This document shows, piece by piece, positions 1-6,721 of a DNA stretch of 7,982 bases. Location of the stretch: NCBI GenBank assembly GCA_009787075.1, contig WRGS01000165.1, positions 1 through 7,982 on the forward strand. The letters are read 5' to 3'. Within the stretch, counting starts at the first letter, position 1; each line of letters begins with the position of its first letter. The DNA comes from Paludibacter sp. GTDB lineage: Bacteria; Bacteroidota; Bacteroidia; Bacteroidales; Paludibacteraceae. The position numbers were made by a program, and so were the translations under genes. Below the pieces are notes generated by a model. It was not told where the DNA came from, made no database searches, and was given only the letters and a program-made list of their open reading frames with translations.

Positions 1-431
1 CGCATTTGAGTGTCAATATGGTGGTTAATTCTTTGAATTACAGCAGTGTAGATGAAACCATTGAATTTGCAAAAAATAATCCGAATATTGAAAAAATTTC
101 CATAAATTTTCACACGCCCTACGAAGGTACGGAATATTTGATGCTTGATTGGAATAAACGAATTGAAATTATCGACAAGGTAATTGCCTATAAAAGAAAG
201 TCTTATCCGATTATGAATTCCGTTTCGGGATTGAAAAATATGAAAGATTTGCGGTTCAAAAAATACTGTTGGATTTCAAATTTTGTGCATATTGACGGCA
301 GAAAAACAGTCGATTGCGGTGTTCCTGCGTATATTTGCGAACGCTGCGGATTTTGTATGTCGGGCGAAATGAACGCCGTAATGTCGCTCAAACCCGATAC
401 GATATTTGCAGGAATGAAATTGAGATTGTAA
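1..431 (+). CDS. Radical SAM family protein, C-terminal part (5' end outside window)
   Basis: The reading frame is already open at the left edge (first full codon at base 3), so this is the 3' part of a longer gene. The TTG at 6-8 is not a credible start. About 140 residues are visible. The stretch NMVVNSLNYSSVDETIEFAK followed by a strand and INFHTPYEGTEYL matches the late TIM-barrel strands of radical SAM enzymes, where a peptide recalls 'look for neighbours in residues ahead' segments. The tail carries five clustered cysteines: YCWISNF, VDCGVP, and CERCGFCMSGEM, then a conserved-looking end, DTIFAGMKLRL. Such tail cysteines often hold an auxiliary Fe-S cluster, though here that is inferred. 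The CxxxCxxC motif for the SAM-binding 4Fe-4S cluster would lie in the missing N-terminal part. It resembles a family of HpnH-like radical SAM proteins of unknown substrate; I would not name a reaction. It ends 50 nt before the stop of the convergent kdd gene, with a shared terminator between. Confidence 0.75.
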   Translation, partial: HLSVNMVVNSLNYSSVDETIEFAKNNPNIEKISINFHTPYEGTEYLMLDWNKRIEIIDKVIAYKRKSYPIMNSVSGLKNMKDLRFKKYCWISNFVHIDGRKTVDCGVPAYICERCGFCMSGEMNAVMSLKPDTIFAGMKLRL

Positions 432-450
432 AATAATTCAATAAAAAAAC

Positions 451-483
451 AGGCTACCTCGTTTTTGAGATAGCCTATTTTTT
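451..483. terminator. Bidirectional intrinsic terminator between convergent genes
   Basis: Arms AGGCTACCTC (451-460) and GAGATAGCCT (467-476) pair over 10 bp with one wobble, around loop GTTTTT. On the plus strand a T run follows (478-483), ending the radical SAM gene. On the minus strand the A run at 443-449 becomes a T run, so the same hairpin can end kdd. The plus-strand T run overlaps the kdd stop codon at 482-484. Confidence 0.9.
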
Positions 484-1525
484 AAGCATATAATTCTTCA
501 AAAATCTTTCTTAATTCAGGGCTTTCGCGCAGTTCTTGCAGCGTTATTTCGGCGTGTCCTTTGGTGTAGCCGTTGCCCACAAGCATTGTTACATCAGAGC
601 CAACGCCCTCTGCACCGAGAGCCGCTTTTGTGAAACTTGTTGCCATTGAGAAGAAATAGACAATTCCCGTATCTTTTGTGCACAGGATTGAGGTCATTTC
701 GGTGTCGGGGATATTTACATTGTTAATCGTAATATCGCACATTTCGCCTTTTGTTATTTCTTCTATTTTTTCCAAGATAGGTACAGGTTGCGTTGCGTCA
801 GCAGAAAATACATAATCACAAAAACCTAATTTTTGCAATCTTTCTGTTGATTTTTGGCTGTGGCAAAGTCCGATAACTTTACCTGTAACTCCTGCGCGTT
901 TTTTTGCTTCGTAGCAGCAAAGCATACCCGATTTTCCACCAGCGCCGATAATAAGAACAGTATCGCCGGGTTTTACGAGTTTTGCAGTTTGTGCAGGTGC
1001 GCCTGCCACATCAAGAGCCGACAAAGCCAATTTTTCAGGCATATCGGCAGGAATTTTTGCATAAATGCCGCTTTCAAACAAAATCGCTTTTCCATCAATA
1101 TCAACCTGGTCAACATCCTTGCGGATTTCTTTGATTTTGTCAATTCTCAATGGCGTTAGACTCAGCGAAACGAGCGTTGCGATTTTGTCGCCTTCTTTGA
1201 GGTTGATTTTTCCTTTGAGCGCATCGCCGATTTTTTCTACCACTCCGAGCAACATTCCGCCCGAACCTGTCCATTTGTTGCGGTGTTTTCCCTGTTCTTC
1301 AACCAAAGAGAACATAATCTCTTTAATTTTTTCTTCATCACCGCCTGCACGAGCCGAAATATCGGTAAATGACGCACTGTCGATATTCAAAGTTTTTACG
1401 TCAATAAGAATTTCATTGTCGTAAATTTCCGACATGTCGTTGTTGAGCTTGTTAGCCGGCTGCGGCAAAACGCCTTTTGGCTCAATTACACGGTGAGTTC
1501 CATATTTATTTCCCTTCTTCTGCAT
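482..1525 (-). CDS. kdd: L-erythro-3,5-diaminohexanoate dehydrogenase (lysine fermentation)
   Basis: The product is 347 residues. The N-terminus, KYGTHRVIEPKGVLPQPA at about residues 7-24, is what I recognise as characteristic of Kdd, which oxidatively deaminates L-erythro-3,5-diaminohexanoate with NAD to 5-amino-3-oxohexanoate, ammonium and NADH. This is the step after lysine 2,3-aminomutase and beta-lysine 5,6-aminomutase. The fold is alcohol-dehydrogenase-like: an N-terminal domain up to about residue 180, then a Rossmann nucleotide-binding segment VLIIGAGGKSG at 190-200 with SQKSTERL after the second strand. I chose the ATG at 1523-1525. A longer open frame reaches 1591, but its extra 22 residues are A/T-biased and lie across a -7 promoter box at 1559-1566. 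The gene follows glnN on the same strand with a 76-nt gap and shares a terminator with the upstream-coordinate neighbour. No other gene of the pathway is visible, so the name rests on sequence recall. A related medium-chain dehydrogenase is the alternative. Confidence 0.82.
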   Translation of the reverse strand: MQKKGNKYGTHRVIEPKGVLPQPANKLNNDMSEIYDNEILIDVKTLNIDSASFTDISARAGGDEEKIKEIMFSLVEEQGKHRNKWTGSGGMLLGVVEKIGDALKGKINLKEGDKIATLVSLSLTPLRIDKIKEIRKDVDQVDIDGKAILFESGIYAKIPADMPEKLALSALDVAGAPAQTAKLVKPGDTVLIIGAGGKSGMLCCYEAKKRAGVTGKVIGLCHSQKSTERLQKLGFCDYVFSADATQPVPILEKIEEITKGEMCDITINNVNIPDTEMTSILCTKDTGIVYFFSMATSFTKAALGAEGVGSDVTMLVGNGYTKGHAEITLQELRESPELRKIFEELYA

Positions 1526-1558
1526 AAATATATTTAGTGATTTAAGATTATTTTTTTG

Positions 1559-1566
1559 CAAAAATA
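1559..1566 (-). promoter_or_regulatory. Bacteroidetes -7 box for kdd
   Basis: The minus strand reads TATTTTTG, an exact match to TAnnTTTG, 33 nt before the chosen kdd ATG. No good -33 TTTG is found at the usual spacing (a GTTG lies 22 nt further up). It suggests kdd can be transcribed independently of glnN and supports the shorter start. Confidence 0.5.
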
Positions 1567-1601
1567 CAAAAATATTTTTATTTATAAACAACAGAATAAA
1601 A

Positions 1602-3797
1602 TTATCTTATAAACAGTAATTCTCTGTATTTTGGCAAAGTCCACATTTCGTTATCAACTACTTCTTCAAGTTTATCAACCTGAAAACGAATTTTTTCAAA
1701 AAACGGCTCTACATTATCGTGATAAGAATTTGCTTTTTCCTGTTCATTTTCAATAATATTCGCATTTTTCTGTTTCTGAATCATTTGCGCAACCTTGGTT
1801 TGAATTATACTGATTCGCTCGGCAATATCTTCAACGAGTTGCATATCTATTGCATTGATTTTATTTGCTTTATCTTCTGGAAAAACTGCTTTTACCTTTG
1901 TAATATTATCCAAAAGCAAAGATTGATATTTCGATGCCACAGGAACGATATGATTAAGGGCAAGGTCGGACAAAACACGCGCTTCAATTTGAACTTTTTT
2001 AGTATAGGTTTCCCATTTTACCTCGTTGCGTGCGTGAAGTTCTTTTTCGTTGAGTACGCCCATTGTCCGAAATAGTTTTATGCTTTCGGGCGATGTATAT
2101 GCTTCAAAAATACGCGGAACGCTGTTTTCGCAATCCAATCCGCGCTTTTCTGCCTCTGTTTTCCATTCATCAGAATAACCGTTTCCATCAAAACAAATCG
2201 GTTTTGATTCTTTAATATATTTTTTTAATAAATCAAAAATTGCTTTTTCTTTCGATACGCCAGAAGTGATTTTTGCATCATATTCCTGTTTGAACTCTGC
2301 TAATTGATATGCTACAGCAGTGTTTAGGGCGGTCATTGCAGATGCGCTGTTTGCCGAAGAGCCAACGGCGCGAAATTCAAATCTGTTTCCTGTAAAAGCA
2401 AAAGGTGAAGTGCGGTTGCGGTCGGTATTGTCCAAAAGAACCTCAGGGATATGTGTAATGCCGAGTTTCATTTTCTTTTTGGCATCGACAACTATCGCTT
2501 CTTCGGAAGTTGATTTTTCCAATTTATCCAAAACAGCCGAAATTTGCGAACCCAAAAATACTGAAATAATTGCGGGCGGCGCTTCGTTTGAGCCCAAGCG
2601 GTGTGCATTGTTTGCGCTCATAATTGACGCTTTGAGCAAAGCATTATTTTTATAAACGGCAACCAAAGTATTTACCAAAAAAGTAATAAATTGCAGGTTT
2701 TCTTCAGGCGTTTTTCCCGGTGTGAGCAGCCCGACTCCTGTGTCTGTTCCCAGCGACCAGTTATTGTGTTTTCCGCTTCCGTTGATGCCCGCAAAGGGTT
2801 TTTCGTGCAGCAGAACGCGGAAACTGTGCCTGCGTGCAACGCGTTTCATTATCGCCATCAAAAGCAAATTTTGGTCGTTGGCAAGGTTTGTTTCGCCATA
2901 AATCGGCGCAAATTCAAACTGGTTAGGCGCAACTTCATTGTGCCGTGTTTTTACAGGAATACCATATTTATATGCCTCATATTCAAGGTCTTTCATAAAC
3001 GAATGTACGCGAGTGGGGATTGCGCCAAAATAATGGTCTTCCAACTGCTGATTTTTCGCGCTTTCGTGTCCAATAAGCGTGCGTCCTGTCAGTACAAGGT
3101 CAGGACGGGCGGCATAAAGTCCGTCGTCAACAAGAAAAAATTCCTGTTCCCAACCCAAATAGGAAATAACTTTTTTTACTTTACTGTCAAAAATCTGCGC
3201 AACAGCAGTTGCTGCCTTGTCAACCGCTGAAAGCGACTTCAAAAGAGGCGTTTTATAATCCAGAGCCTCGCCTGTGTAAGAAATAAAAACTGTAGGAATG
3301 CAAAGCGTATCATCTACAATAAATGCAGGAGAAGAAGGATCCCAAGCGGTATATCCGCGCGCTTCAAAAGTATTACGAATGCCACCAGAAGGAAAACTTG
3401 AAGCGTCAGGTTCTTGCTGGGCAAGCAATTTTCCTGTAAATTCCTCAATCACACGTCCGTTAGAGCCGTTTTCGTATTCAATAAAGGCATCGTGCTTTTC
3501 TGCTGTTCCGTCTGTAAGCGGGTGAAACCAATGCGTATAGTGCGTTACTCCCATTTCCATTGCCCACATTTTCATTCCAGCGGCAACGTGGTCGGCAATG
3601 TCGCGGTCAAGAACTTCGCCTTTGTCAATGGCATTGAGAATAATTTTCATTGTTTCTACCGACAAATATTTTGCCATCTTTTCGCGGTTAAAAACGTATT
3701 TTCCAAAATAATCCGAAACCGCTTTTGCCGGCGCTTCAACCGCCACTGCCTTCTTTTTGAAAGCATCTTCTACAACCTTAAATCTTAATAAAGACAT
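1602..3797 (-). CDS. glnN: Glutamine synthetase type III (GSIII)
   Basis: The 731-residue product makes glutamine from glutamate, ammonium and ATP in the cytoplasm. Its length fits GSIII (about 730 residues), well above type I or II enzymes (about 350-470). Glutamine synthetase catalytic motifs are visible: GWEQEFFLVD at 215-224 (metal-binding glutamate region), NEVAPNQFEFAP at 287-298, the GSIII form of the glutamate/ATP loop FAGINGSGKHNNWSLG at 335-350, and NRTSPFAFTGNRFEFRAVGS at 461-480. The N-terminal part (about 1-200, with GGIRNTFEARGYTAWDP at 138-154) and the helical C-terminal region (about 600-731) are GSIII-specific. The start MSLLRFKVVEDAF is the typical GSIII beginning. A longer frame to 3854 runs through the promoter box at 3834-3841, so I reject it. 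Divergent to the S41 protease gene across a 543-bp gap and followed on the same strand by kdd. No hairpin terminator lies between them, so some read-through into kdd is possible. Confidence 0.96.
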   Translation of the reverse strand: MSLLRFKVVEDAFKKKAVAVEAPAKAVSDYFGKYVFNREKMAKYLSVETMKIILNAIDKGEVLDRDIADHVAAGMKMWAMEMGVTHYTHWFHPLTDGTAEKHDAFIEYENGSNGRVIEEFTGKLLAQQEPDASSFPSGGIRNTFEARGYTAWDPSSPAFIVDDTLCIPTVFISYTGEALDYKTPLLKSLSAVDKAATAVAQIFDSKVKKVISYLGWEQEFFLVDDGLYAARPDLVLTGRTLIGHESAKNQQLEDHYFGAIPTRVHSFMKDLEYEAYKYGIPVKTRHNEVAPNQFEFAPIYGETNLANDQNLLLMAIMKRVARRHSFRVLLHEKPFAGINGSGKHNNWSLGTDTGVGLLTPGKTPEENLQFITFLVNTLVAVYKNNALLKASIMSANNAHRLGSNEAPPAIISVFLGSQISAVLDKLEKSTSEEAIVVDAKKKMKLGITHIPEVLLDNTDRNRTSPFAFTGNRFEFRAVGSSANSASAMTALNTAVAYQLAEFKQEYDAKITSGVSKEKAIFDLLKKYIKESKPICFDGNGYSDEWKTEAEKRGLDCENSVPRIFEAYTSPESIKLFRTMGVLNEKELHARNEVKWETYTKKVQIEARVLSDLALNHIVPVASKYQSLLLDNITKVKAVFPEDKANKINAIDMQLVEDIAERISIIQTKVAQMIQKQKNANIIENEQEKANSYHDNVEPFFEKIRFQVDKLEEVVDNEMWTLPKYRELLFIR

Positions 3798-3833
3798 AAA
3801 ATAAATATAAAAAATCTGTTTAAATTTCGACTG

Positions 3834-3841
3834 CAAAATTA
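3834..3841 (-). promoter_or_regulatory. Bacteroidetes -7 box for glnN
   Basis: The minus strand reads TAATTTTG (TAnnTTTG), 36 nt before the glnN ATG. The nearest upstream TTTG (3854-3857) is only 12 nt away, shorter than the usual spacing of about 19, so only the -7 element is well supported. Confidence 0.5.
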
Positions 3842-4048
3842 AATAAAAATACACAAAAAATATGATTTTATCGTCTTTTTCTTAAAGAAAATAAAACTTA
3901 TTATATCAAATATGCTGATTATCAATTTGTTAAAAAACACGAAAGTTGTTTTCAAAAAATTTCATTTTGAAAATGGCAATATTGTTTTCATTATTACAAA
4001 ATTAAAAAAAATCTTGCAAGGAGTCAGATACAAATAAAATTCCTTTTA
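3842..4048. other. AT-rich gap upstream of glnN, no gene seen
   Basis: All six frames are broken or strongly A/T-biased. The only structure I see is an inverted repeat TTTTCAAAA (3949-3957) and TTTTGAAAA (3965-3973) with a 7-nt loop, and a short AT-only hairpin AATAAAA/TTTTATT near 4035-4053. Neither has the GC stem plus T run of a terminator. The first could be a protein-binding site for glnN control, but in DNA this AT-rich it may be chance. Confidence 0.4.
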
Positions 4049-4246
4049 TTATTTAAAATTAATTAAACACAACCCTCTTAAATTTCGTGCTTCATTTAAC
4101 ACAATTTCATGATAATCATTTTCTTCAATATCCCTGCACACACTACAAAGAATATCAGTTTTTTCCATCCAATAACCACATTGTTGCATAAAAGGGAAAC
4201 GACTATTATAATAGCGAACACACAAATTCGCCAATATGTTAAACAA
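4049..4246 (-). pseudogene. Possible remnant of a transposase-type zinc finger (TnpB-like), or small unknown ORF
   Basis: A 65-codon minus-strand frame opens with TTG at 4244-4246. An internal ATG at 4187-4189 would give 46 residues. Codon choice (GAA, GAT, AAA, ATT) looks more coding-like than the surrounding gap. The part CGYWMEKTD, CSVC, then HEIVLNEARNLRGL resembles the order seen in the C-terminal zinc ribbon of IS200/IS605 TnpB-type proteins: CxxCGY, a spacer, CxxC, then hDRDxNAAxNI. The agreement is imperfect: the first CxxC pair keeps one cysteine and RD is altered, as expected of a decayed copy. No upstream TnpB catalytic domain is present, because the frame runs into the S41 gene promoter region. 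Alternatives are a genuine small cysteine-containing protein or a chance frame. This is my reading by eye. Confidence 0.3.
4203..4214. repeat. 12-bp perfect palindrome
   Basis: CTATTATAATAG is its own reverse complement. It lies inside the possible TnpB-like remnant and about 60 nt upstream of the S41 gene -33 box. It could be an operator half-site pair or chance in AT-rich DNA. Confidence 0.25.
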
Positions 4247-4272
4247 TTAATTCCGAATTTTTTATTTGAATT

Positions 4273-4303
4273 TTTGCCGTTTGATAAAAAAACGATAATT
4301 TTG
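4273..4303 (+). promoter_or_regulatory. Bacteroidetes-type promoter of the S41 protease gene
   Basis: A -33 TTTG at 4273-4276 is followed after 19 nt by a -7 TAATTTTG at 4296-4303, the best full match in the window to the TTTG-N19-TAnnTTTG pattern. The ATG is 37 nt further on, giving a predicted leader of about 30 nt that is almost entirely A/T and has no Shine-Dalgarno sequence. Confidence 0.65.
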
Positions 4304-4340
4304 CGCCCGATTCTAAACATAAATTTTAAATTAATATTAA

Positions 4341-5942
4341 ATGAAAAAAGTATTTTTCTGCTTCTTTGCCTGCCTGTTTGTCGGCAGTGCATCAATTTTT
4401 TCACAAATTAACAATAAGGGATTTACAATAAACGACGAGATAAAGATTTCAAATTTAATGGATGCGGTTTCAAGGTATTATGTTGATACGATTAACGGCA
4501 AGCAACTCGTTGAAACAGCGATAGTTGCAATATTAAAAGACCTTGACCCGCATTCTGTATATGTTCCTAAAAAAGAAATTGAACGCGTTCATGAGCCGCT
4601 CGAAGGCAGTTTCGACGGTATTGGAATTCAATTTCAGATGTTTGAAGACACGCTGCTTGTGGTGCAAACTATTGCAGGCTGTCCGGCAGCAAAAGTAGGA
4701 ATATCGCCCGACGACCGCATTATCTACGTTGAAAATGAATTGATTGCAGGCGTGAAAAAGCAAAGTACCGATATTATGAAACTGCTGCGCGGACCGCGTG
4801 GAACGGAAGTTATGGTAAAAGTGAAACGTGCAGGCGAGCGGGATTTATTGACTTTTAATATCACGCGCGATAAAATTCCTCTTTATAGCGTTGATGCAAA
4901 ATATATGGTTACTCCCGAAATTGGTTACATTAAAATAAACAGTTTTGGCTCAAAAACGATTTCGGAATACAAAGCGGCTGTTGATACGCTTAAAAAGCAG
5001 GGAATGACTTCGCTTATTTTGAGTTTGCAGGGAAATGGCGGCGGTTATTTGGACGCGGCTATTGAACTTGCCGACCAATTTCTTGGAAATAAACGTCTTG
5101 TTGTTTATACCGAAGGGCTACGCCAGCCGCGCCGCGATGCTTTTGCTACAGAAAAAGGTAATTTTGAGAAAAACGAACTTGTGATTTTAGTTGATGAATT
5201 TTCGGCTTCGGCAAGCGAAATTGTTTCGGGTGCGGTGCAGGATTGGGACAGAGGGCTGATTGTAGGACGGCGGACTTTTGGTAAAGGACTTGTACAGAGA
5301 GAATTATCGTTGGTTGATGCTTCAATGATTCGTCTTACAGTTGCGCGATATTATACGCCTGTGGGGCGTTGCATTCAGAAACCGTATAAAGGCAGCGTTA
5401 ATTATGAAAAAGATTTGCTCGCCCGATTTGAACATGGAGAAATGCAACACGCAGACAGCATTCATTTTGCTGATTCTTTGAAATTTACAACTCTTGTAAA
5501 TAAACGTACCGTTTATGGCGGCGGTGGAATTATGCCTGATGTTTTTGTTCCGCTCGACACAATTGCTTACACGCCGTATTACCGCTCGCTTGCAGGTCGG
5601 GGAATTGTAAATCGCGCTTATATAACTTATTTGCAAGAAAACCGCGAGTATCTCAAAGAGTTGTATCCTGATTTTCAGTCGTTTAAAAATAATTTTGAAG
5701 TTCCGCAAAGTATGCTCGAATCAATGCTTGCCCGCGCAAATGAATTGAAAATTGAATTTAACCAAAAGGAATACGAACAATCGTTGCCGCTTTTGAAAAC
5801 ACAACTTAAAGCCCTGATAGCAGGCGATTTATGGACAACAAATGAATTTTATCAAATAATGGACAGCACAAACGATTCCTTGCAAAAAGCAGTAGAGATT
5901 TTGCAGAAAAAAGGCGAATATAAGAGATTGTTAAAATATTAA
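4341..5942 (+). CDS. S41 family C-terminal processing protease with PDZ domain
   Basis: The 533-residue product has a signal peptide (MKKVFFCFFACLFVGSASIFSQ, residues 1-22), so it should act in the periplasm. An N-terminal helical segment at about 25-85 is followed by a PDZ domain at about 88-165 (GSFDGIGIQFQ, DDRIIYVENELI, LLRGPRGTEV). The S41 protease core spans about 180-345. The catalytic Ser/Lys dyad can be placed by the family's 25-residue spacing: Ser290 in DEFSASASEI and Lys315 in TFGKGLVQ. The C-terminal 190 residues are the extension common in Bacteroidetes Ctp proteases. The family trims or degrades exported proteins by recognising their C-termini. One oddity is the segment usually reading DLRxNxGG, which is SLQGNGGG at 228-235, with Asp and Arg replaced. 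Divergent from glnN, and followed 188 nt later by ruvA with no terminator visible between. I give no gene symbol, since ctpA or prc cannot be told apart here. Confidence 0.93.
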   Translation: MKKVFFCFFACLFVGSASIFSQINNKGFTINDEIKISNLMDAVSRYYVDTINGKQLVETAIVAILKDLDPHSVYVPKKEIERVHEPLEGSFDGIGIQFQMFEDTLLVVQTIAGCPAAKVGISPDDRIIYVENELIAGVKKQSTDIMKLLRGPRGTEVMVKVKRAGERDLLTFNITRDKIPLYSVDAKYMVTPEIGYIKINSFGSKTISEYKAAVDTLKKQGMTSLILSLQGNGGGYLDAAIELADQFLGNKRLVVYTEGLRQPRRDAFATEKGNFEKNELVILVDEFSASASEIVSGAVQDWDRGLIVGRRTFGKGLVQRELSLVDASMIRLTVARYYTPVGRCIQKPYKGSVNYEKDLLARFEHGEMQHADSIHFADSLKFTTLVNKRTVYGGGGIMPDVFVPLDTIAYTPYYRSLAGRGIVNRAYITYLQENREYLKELYPDFQSFKNNFEVPQSMLESMLARANELKIEFNQKEYEQSLPLLKTQLKALIAGDLWTTNEFYQIMDSTNDSLQKAVEILQKKGEYKRLLKY

Positions 5943-6060
5943 AGAAAAAAAATGTAAAAATTCATTAAAAAGAATAATTCCAAGATTTGTAAATGAATTA
6001 AAAAAAGGAAAAAACTTCTCACACGCTGTATTTGTAATGTGGCGAATGGGAATTTCTTAA
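5935..6060 (+). pseudogene. Start-less coding-like stretch, possible gene remnant
   Basis: In a different frame from the protease gene, an open frame runs from 5935 to a TAA at 6058-6060. From about 5959 it reads NSLKRIIPRFVNELKKG and ends HAVFVMWRMGIS. The composition is protein-like (an amphipathic basic helix, then a hydrophobic tail with Trp and Met) and the DNA around 6013-6050 is more GC-rich than its flanks. There is no ATG, GTG or TTG at a sensible position upstream; the only internal ATGs (6037 and 6046 area) leave a few residues. I do not recognise the family. It could be the 3' stub of a gene lost by deletion, or chance. Confidence 0.25.
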
Positions 6061-6130
6061 AAATTATGCAAAACAAAAATTTAAACAGTTTCTAATATTT
6101 ATTATATTTTTTCTAAAATATTTTAATAAA

Positions 6131-6721
6131 ATGATTGATTACATTAAAGGAGAAATTACGGAACTTACGCCGACTTACGCGGTGTTGGAAACAGGCGGAA
6201 TAGGTTACGCAGTGCAAATTTCGTTGCCTACTTATACGGCTTTATCAGATGCGAAAGCAGATAAACTGTTTATATATGAGGCAATTCGCGAAGATGCGCA
6301 CGTACTTTTCGGATTTAAAACGCAGAAAGAGCGTCAATTGTTTCTGTTGTTGATTTCGGTTTCGGGTATTGGAGCAAATACCGCGAGAATGATTTTGTCT
6401 TCTTATTCGGCTGACGAAATTCAGCAAATGATTGCCGCAGGCAATGTTTCGGCGCTTAATTCGATAAAAGGTATCGGCGCGAAAACAGCGCAGCGGATTA
6501 TCGTTGATTTGAGAGATAAAATTGTTAAACTTTCGGGCGTTGAAGTTGAAAATCAGCAGTTTGTCGGGCAAGTAAATGCTACGAAGAACGAGGCGGTTTC
6601 CGCTCTGACAATGCTTGGATTTTCAGCGGCGGCATCGCAAAAAGCGGTAGAAAAAGTTATGCAACAAACGCCGAACGCCGCTGTGGAACAAGTTATCAAA
6701 CTTGCTTTAAAAATGTTATAA
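6131..6721 (+). CDS. ruvA: Holliday junction branch migration protein RuvA
   Basis: The 196-residue product matches RuvA in length and sequence from end to end. RuvA tetramers bind four-way DNA junctions and load the RuvB motor, and with RuvC resolve recombination intermediates. Domain I (OB fold) covers about 1-65 and starts MIDYIKGEITELTPTYAVLE, with the family signature GGIGYAVQI and DAHVLFGF. Domain II holds two helix-hairpin-helix motifs, VSGIGANTA at 77-85 and IKGIGAKTA at 112-120, which grip the DNA backbone. A flexible linker (about 135-150) leads to domain III (about 150-196, NEAVSALTMLGFS), which contacts RuvB. The ATG is preceded by a pure A/T leader without a Shine-Dalgarno sequence, and I find no TAnnTTTG box. 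Transcription may therefore come from the protease promoter or an atypical one. ruvB and ruvC are not in the window. Its last 6 bp overlap the 3' end of the convergent glycosyltransferase gene. Confidence 0.97.
   Translation: MIDYIKGEITELTPTYAVLETGGIGYAVQISLPTYTALSDAKADKLFIYEAIREDAHVLFGFKTQKERQLFLLLISVSGIGANTARMILSSYSADEIQQMIAAGNVSALNSIKGIGAKTAQRIIVDLRDKIVKLSGVEVENQQFVGQVNATKNEAVSALTMLGFSAAASQKAVEKVMQQTPNAAVEQVIKLALKML

Noticed and set aside
1526..1591. Longer N-terminus for kdd (22 extra residues)
   Set aside because: The added residues are Phe/Asn/Lys-rich, are encoded across a -7 promoter box, and precede the family-typical start MQKKGNKYGTHRV.
2691..3230. Plus-strand 179-codon frame antisense to glnN
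   Set aside because: It is a shadow frame of the well-supported glutamine synthetase gene, with no recognisable domain and cysteine/phenylalanine-rich antisense composition.
4096..4404. Minus-strand 102-codon frame antisense to the S41 start
   Set aside because: The product has low-complexity Ile/Val/Lys composition and covers the promoter and signal-peptide region of the S41 gene. The neighbouring frame (4049-4246) is more protein-like.
4109..4411. Plus-strand 100-codon frame running into the start of the S41 gene
   Set aside because: It is rich in Ile, Phe, Thr and Asn from A/T-rich DNA, crosses the S41 promoter, and overlaps the signal-peptide codons of the real gene in another frame.
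5920..6060. Programmed frameshift joining the S41 protease to the start-less stretch after it
   Set aside because: The A run that could slip (5945-5952) lies after the protease stop codon, and the stretch is closed by a stop at 5932-5934 in its own frame, leaving no slippery site in the short overlap.
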